Assembly: GCA_009827215.1 (NCBI GenBank)
Contig: WUAJ01000074.1
Location: 1 to 9,791, forward strand
Direction of reading: 5' to 3'
Origin: Phycisphaeraceae bacterium
Lineage (GTDB): Bacteria; Planctomycetota; Phycisphaerae; Phycisphaerales; UBA1924
Length of the DNA stretch: 9,791 nucleotides
A program made the translations under genes and the position numbers. The first letter of the stretch is position 1. Each line of letters begins with the position of its first letter. A model generated the notes under the pieces. It worked only from the letters and a program-made list of their open reading frames with translations. It did no database searches and had not been told where the DNA came from. Below, one piece after another: positions 6,373-9,791 of this stretch.

Positions 6373-8316
6373 TCAAGCTGCTTGCGTTGAACCTGCGGTG
6401 ATGTATCCGATCCACTGTCCGATGTTCTTTGAGAAGTTGGACTTACCGATCAGTTCGGTGACACCCAAATCACTGACCTGTTTCTTGAGTTCCATCGATT
6501 CATTCGCTGTCAGCAGGTAGAACGGGATCATCCCTTTAAGTCCGATGCTTTCGAAGCGATTGAACACATCGACCCCTGAGTACTCAGGCATGTTGTAATC
6601 ACAAACCACGACATCGCACGGGAACTGGTTCTCTCCAACAGATTCCGTAAAGAACTCCATCGCAGATTTACCGGTTTTAAACCATCGGACCTCAACATCG
6701 GCTTGTCGTTTGAACAGTGTAATCAAGAGCGTCGCTGCGAGTGAGTCGTCCTCGATCAAGACGATGCGCTTCTTATTTTCGAAACCTTCGGGTACACGCA
6801 ACTCGGGATGCACGACTGGTTGTTTCGCTTCAGTCTGAGCTGGCACTGAATCCGGGCTCCAGACCTGCACATTGTTCCGTCCCGCGGCTTTGGCGGCATA
6901 CACCCCAGCGTCCGCTTCAACGACCAGTTGATCACTCTTCACAACTCGATCCGCTGGTCCGGCATCAATCGCAGAAACACCAATACTCACAGTCACCGGG
7001 AGTTCGTCTGGACCATCATCAAGATCACGGATATCAAACGGAGTTGATGCGATCTCACTCCGCACACGCTCCGCGAGCATAGCCGCGTTCAACACAGTGT
7101 ATCCAGGGAGAATAACCCCAAACTCCTCACCTCCGTAGCGGCAGACGACTCCTTCCTCTCCAACAGTTTTCTTCGTTCGTTGAGCAAGCTCTACGAGGAC
7201 CGCATCTCCGACAGCGTGGCCGTGCGTGTCATTGACGGATTTGAATCGATCAGCATCGAAGAACAAGACTGCAAACTCGGTCCCCGATGCTTTGTATTGG
7301 TTGAACGCTGCATCGATGGTTTTGTCAAACTCTTTGCGATTCGGGATTCCGGTCAGTCCGTCGGTGACCGCCTCTCGTTCGAGCGATTCGGTCTGTCGCT
7401 GCATGCTGATCTGGTGCTCGAGCCCTCGTTCTTGCGCCTGCGCCATCAGGTTGTGAACATCCTTCAGGTCACCGATTTCTGTATTAAAGAGCGAAGCGAG
7501 TTCTTTCGCAGACTGATTAACTTCATGGAGCAGTTCTGCGATGTCAAAGTTGCGTTTCGGGAACCAGGATGCCACTTGTCCCTCGATTTTCCGCATCGAG
7601 GATTTCGGAGTGTCCACGCTGAGCGCCTCGGCGACCTGTGTACCAAGCGCGACCGCTCTGACCATCTCTAAATCGTCAGCGTCCATCGCATCTGGAGTAT
7701 GGTGATGCTCGATCGCATCAGCGATGCTCTTTGGGAGCTGCCACTTCCGAGCGAGTTCCGCTCCGACTTGTGCATGCGTGAATCCGAACTCATCTCGTTC
7801 GACTTCGCATATCTGACCATGGTCGATGTCTGATATGACTTCTGTGTATCGTTGCTTCATCGCGGTGAAGATCGCGAGCATGCCCATGTCTTGGAACAGA
7901 CCAGCCGTGAAGACTTCGTCTTTGTCAGAGAGCTTGAACTGATCCGCGATCAATCGAGCTGCGGTCGCTCCCATCAGTGTGCGTCGCCAATGAGCGACCA
8001 TATCGAATCCGTCGTCATCAACTGAGGAAGTGGTTTCAACGAGGGAGAATCCAAGCACAAGGGACTTTACTGTGTTGAGTCCGAGGTATCCCATCGCGCG
8101 ATCGATTGAGCCGCACTTGTTTGGGAGGCCGTAGAAACTGGAGTTCACTGTCTTGAGCACTTTGCCCGCGAGAGCTTGGTCCTGCTGGACCGTCTTTGCG
8201 ATCTCGCTGATCTGAACATCAGGATCGCCGGTCAGTTCAATCAGTTTCGCGGCTACTGCTGGTAGCGAAGGCAGTGATGGACAGTTCAAGATGTCGTTGA
8301 GAAGTTCGTTGCTCAT
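6373..8316 (-). CDS. HDOD-GGDEF-REC signalling protein, probable diguanylate cyclase
   Basis: The 647-residue protein has three domains and no membrane segment or signal peptide. An HDOD domain fills about residues 1-270; its HD-like pair is Gln142-Asp143 (GLFQDMGML), with EHHH further on. A helical, Gln/Glu-rich linker follows. The GGDEF domain starts at DGLTGIPNRKEFD and contains FFDADRFKSVNDTHGHAVGD and the active GGEEF (395-399), ending ADAGVYAAKAAGRNN, so it should make cyclic di-GMP. No RxxD inhibitory site precedes GGEEF. The C-terminal receiver (about 515-635) has the acidic pair (LIEDDS), the phosphoacceptor Asp573 (VVCDYNMP), Thr (LLTANES) and Lys (LIGKSN). I chose the ATG at 8314-8316, which has an AAGGGA site and starts right at the HDOD domain; a TTG at 8370 would add 18 residues. 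It converges with purL, whose stop is 6 bp away. A sigma-54 regulator gene lies upstream in the same orientation. The cellular target is unknown. Confidence 0.92.
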   Translation of the reverse strand: MSNELLNDILNCPSLPSLPAVAAKLIELTGDPDVQISEIAKTVQQDQALAGKVLKTVNSSFYGLPNKCGSIDRAMGYLGLNTVKSLVLGFSLVETTSSVDDDGFDMVAHWRRTLMGATAARLIADQFKLSDKDEVFTAGLFQDMGMLAIFTAMKQRYTEVISDIDHGQICEVERDEFGFTHAQVGAELARKWQLPKSIADAIEHHHTPDAMDADDLEMVRAVALGTQVAEALSVDTPKSSMRKIEGQVASWFPKRNFDIAELLHEVNQSAKELASLFNTEIGDLKDVHNLMAQAQERGLEHQISMQRQTESLEREAVTDGLTGIPNRKEFDKTIDAAFNQYKASGTEFAVLFFDADRFKSVNDTHGHAVGDAVLVELAQRTKKTVGEEGVVCRYGGEEFGVILPGYTVLNAAMLAERVRSEIASTPFDIRDLDDGPDELPVTVSIGVSAIDAGPADRVVKSDQLVVEADAGVYAAKAAGRNNVQVWSPDSVPAQTEAKQPVVHPELRVPEGFENKKRIVLIEDDSLAATLLITLFKRQADVEVRWFKTGKSAMEFFTESVGENQFPCDVVVCDYNMPEYSGVDVFNRFESIGLKGMIPFYLLTANESMELKKQVSDLGVTELIGKSNFSKNIGQWIGYITAGSTQAA

Positions 8317-8325
8317 ACTCACAGT

Positions 8326-8331
8326 TCCCTT
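8326..8331 (-). promoter_or_regulatory. Ribosome binding site of the HDOD-GGDEF-REC gene
   Basis: AAGGGA on the minus strand lies 9 nt before the ATG at 8314-8316. It supports this start over the in-frame TTG at 8370, which would place the extra 18 residues across a palindromic leader segment. Confidence 0.6.
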
Positions 8332-8340
8332 TTCCACGAA

Positions 8341-8368
8341 GCGATCCCCCTCAATCACATCGGATCGC
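8341..8368 (-). repeat. Leader inverted repeat upstream of the HDOD-GGDEF-REC gene
   Basis: GCGATCC (8341-8347) and GGATCGC (8362-8368) are perfect 7-base complements around a 14-base loop. On the minus-strand transcript the hairpin would sit about 24 nt before the ATG and just before the AAGGGA site. It could be an operator or an RNA structure that affects translation. No riboswitch class is recognised. Confidence 0.4.
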
Positions 8369-8429
8369 AATCCCCCCTTAAATCGGTGGAAATGAAAGAG
8401 AAGATGAGTGATGGAACGCAGAAAGATAG

Positions 8430-8452
8430 GAAAATCACCCTAAGGGATTTTC
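8430..8452 (-). terminator. Possible hairpin terminator after the sigma-54 regulator gene
   Basis: On the minus strand GAAAAT-CCC-TTA-GGG-(TG)-ATTTTC can fold into nine base pairs with a two-base bulge and a three-base loop, followed by CTATCTTTCTG, which is only moderately T-rich. It lies about 50 bp after the stop codon of the response regulator and before the next gene on the same strand. A second, smaller dyad, TGGGT/ACCCA (8476-8480 and 8487-8491), sits nearer the stop codon. The weak T-tract makes the terminator call tentative; a promoter-region operator is the alternative. Confidence 0.35.
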
Positions 8453-8502
8453 GGACTATTCATTTGTACACGATATGGGTTGCTCTACCCAAATGATGAA
8501 GA

Positions 8503-9791
8503 TTATCGGAGCCCATATTCGTTGAGCTTTCGGTAAAGCGTGCGCTCACCGATCCCCAGCATCTTCGCGGCTTGCTCGCGATTACCGCCTGTCAGTTTGA
8601 GCGTTTCGCGGATCGCTTGGCGCTCGAGCTGCTCGAGACTTGTCCCGGCAAGTGAACCGATCGAATACGACTCGGAAGTCCCACCTGATTCGGACTCGCG
8701 GACCTCGTCTGGGACTTGCTCAGGACCAATGGCTTTGCTGTCGGATCCACTGCTCATCACGACCATGTTCTGGACGACATTGAGCAGCTGACGCACATTC
8801 CCCGGCCAGTCGTATGCTGTGAGCCGCAGCATCGCGGCATCGGAAACATCTGGGACTGATGATCCAGGATTGAGTTCATGCGAGAACTTGCTCACGGCAT
8901 GGCGCACGATGCGAGGGATATCCTCTCGACGATCTCGCAGTGCTGGGAGATGCACCATCGTGCCTTTGATGCGGAAGTAGAGGTCTTCGCGGAAGGTCCC
9001 CTCTTTGATCATCGCTTGAAGGTCCTTGTTGGTCGCGCTGACCAATCGGACATCGACTTTGCGGAGCTCATTGGAACCAAGACGAACAACTTCTCCGGAT
9101 TCGAGCACACGCAGGAGCTTCGCTTGCATCGTCAGCGGCATGTCCCCGATCTCGTCAAGGAACAGCGTCCCTCCGTTGGCGTATTCGAAGACCCCCTCGC
9201 GGTCCTTCTCCGCGCCGGTAAACGCGCCGCGGACGTGTCCGAAGAGCTCGTCTTCGAGCAGGTTCTCCGCTTGTCCGGCGCAGTTCATCGATTTGAACTT
9301 CTTGTCCTTGCGTGATGAGTTCCTGTGCACAGACTGGGCGATGAGTTCCTTGCCCGTGCCGCTCTCTCCGGTGACGAGGACCGCGATGTTGGACCTCGCG
9401 ACGGTCCGGACTGTTTCGATGATCTTCCGCATCGACTCGGCGCCCGCGATGATGCCCTCGAATCCCTCGTGCTGGACGAGGTCCTTGAGCTCGTCGGACT
9501 CGCTCCGCAGCACCGCTTGCTCCGCGGCGCGCTGGACGACCGATCGCAGCACGACCAGGTCCAGCGGCTTTTCCACAAAATCGAACGCGCCGTGCTTGAA
9601 CGCATCGCGTGCTGTCGGGACGTCGCCGTGTGCGGTGACCATGATCGTCTCGGCGTCCGGCTGATGCTCTGACGCGAATTCGAGGACCTTCATCCCGGCG
9701 TTGGATCCGTCGTCGTTGACGCCGTGGACTCCCGCGCTCTCAGGCATGCGGAGGTCGGTGATGATCACGTCGAACTTGCCGCCTGTAATTT
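8503..9791 (-). CDS. NtrC-family sigma-54-dependent response regulator (5' end beyond window edge)
   Basis: The frame is open to the window edge, so the N-terminal part of the receiver is missing and about 429 residues are visible. The receiver shows the phosphoacceptor Asp (VIITDLRMP, codon 9754-9756), Thr in MVTAHGD and Lys in DFVEKPLD. The AAA+ domain follows with Walker A (GESGTGKELIAQSVH), ELFGHVRGAFTGA (the GAFTGA loop that contacts sigma-54, at 9211-9228), Walker B (GGTLFLDEIGDMP), and FREDLYFRIKG and LPALRDRREDIP. A Ser/Gly/Glu-rich linker leads to a Fis-type helix-turn-helix (GGNREQAAKMLGIGERTLYR) at the C-terminus. All elements for ATP-driven opening of sigma-54 promoters are intact. 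The receiver has an unusual insertion just after the phosphoacceptor loop. Its sensor kinase is not visible and may lie upstream outside the window. Targets are unknown; family members control nitrogen use, motility, stress or surface genes, and the sequence does not say which. Confidence 0.95.
   Translation of the reverse strand, partial: ITGGKFDVIITDLRMPESAGVHGVNDDGSNAGMKVLEFASEHQPDAETIMVTAHGDVPTARDAFKHGAFDFVEKPLDLVVLRSVVQRAAEQAVLRSESDELKDLVQHEGFEGIIAGAESMRKIIETVRTVARSNIAVLVTGESGTGKELIAQSVHRNSSRKDKKFKSMNCAGQAENLLEDELFGHVRGAFTGAEKDREGVFEYANGGTLFLDEIGDMPLTMQAKLLRVLESGEVVRLGSNELRKVDVRLVSATNKDLQAMIKEGTFREDLYFRIKGTMVHLPALRDRREDIPRIVRHAVSKFSHELNPGSSVPDVSDAAMLRLTAYDWPGNVRQLLNVVQNMVVMSSGSDSKAIGPEQVPDEVRESESGGTSESYSIGSLAGTSLEQLERQAIRETLKLTGGNREQAAKMLGIGERTLYRKLNEYGLR

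Noticed and set aside
7180..7671. A 163-residue plus-strand frame opposite the GGDEF and linker regions.
   Set aside because: It is antisense to a conserved domain with no features of its own.
8371..8502. Search for a sigma-54 promoter (GG, ten bases, GC) before the HDOD-GGDEF-REC gene.
   Set aside because: No match with the TGGCAC...TTGC context is visible on the minus strand.
1..9791. Scan for tRNA, rRNA, CRISPR, insertion sequence, toxin-antitoxin and phage signals.
   Set aside because: Nothing beyond ordinary genes and short dyads was seen; coding sequence fills almost the whole window.

Overview
The window looks like an ordinary chromosomal stretch from a free-living Gram-negative-type bacterium. 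My best guess is Planctomycetota, possibly class Phycisphaerae. That guess rests on the gene mix: a long PurL with a fused PurS-like N-terminus and no glutaminase, a pilT-pilC-minor pilin cluster, an HDOD-GGDEF-receiver protein and a sigma-54 response regulator, all in a moderately GC-rich sequence very rich in GATC. No 16S or other decisive marker is present, so the lineage is tentative. I see no mobile element, tRNA, rRNA, CRISPR array or defence system.

Layout. On the minus strand, from about 3.36 kb down to base 1, lie rnhA (RNase HI), a 229-bp non-coding gap, then a tight type IV pilus cluster: pilT (retraction ATPase), pilC/gspF (inner-membrane platform) and the 5' part of a PilV/GspI-like minor prepilin cut by the window edge. 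On the plus strand purL (3406-6366) starts 47 bp from the rnhA start, in the opposite direction. It ends 6 bp from the end of a convergent minus-strand gene (6373-8316) encoding an HDOD-GGDEF-REC signalling protein. Upstream of that gene, after a 186-bp intergenic region with several inverted repeats, lies a minus-strand NtrC-type sigma-54 response regulator (8503 to the window end) whose N-terminus is outside the window.

How the genes may work together. PilT, PilC and the minor pilin are parts of one machine: PilC anchors the cytoplasmic ATPases and PilT drives pilus retraction. The extension ATPase and major pilin are not in the window. The HDOD-GGDEF-REC protein has an intact GGEEF diguanylate cyclase signature and a C-terminal receiver with its phosphoacceptor Asp, so it probably makes cyclic di-GMP under phosphorelay control. 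Cyclic di-GMP commonly tunes pili and surface behaviour, but a link to the pilus genes here is only inference. purL and rnhA are housekeeping genes.

The points most worth a second look are the domain order of the HDOD-GGDEF-REC protein, the visible internal duplication in the N-terminus of PurL, a roughly 12-residue expansion in the receiver of the sigma-54 regulator, the very short rnhA/purL divergent gap with an inverted repeat, and the pilT start codon, which active-site numbering places 42 bp inside the longest reading frame. I did not find a clearly new biological system.
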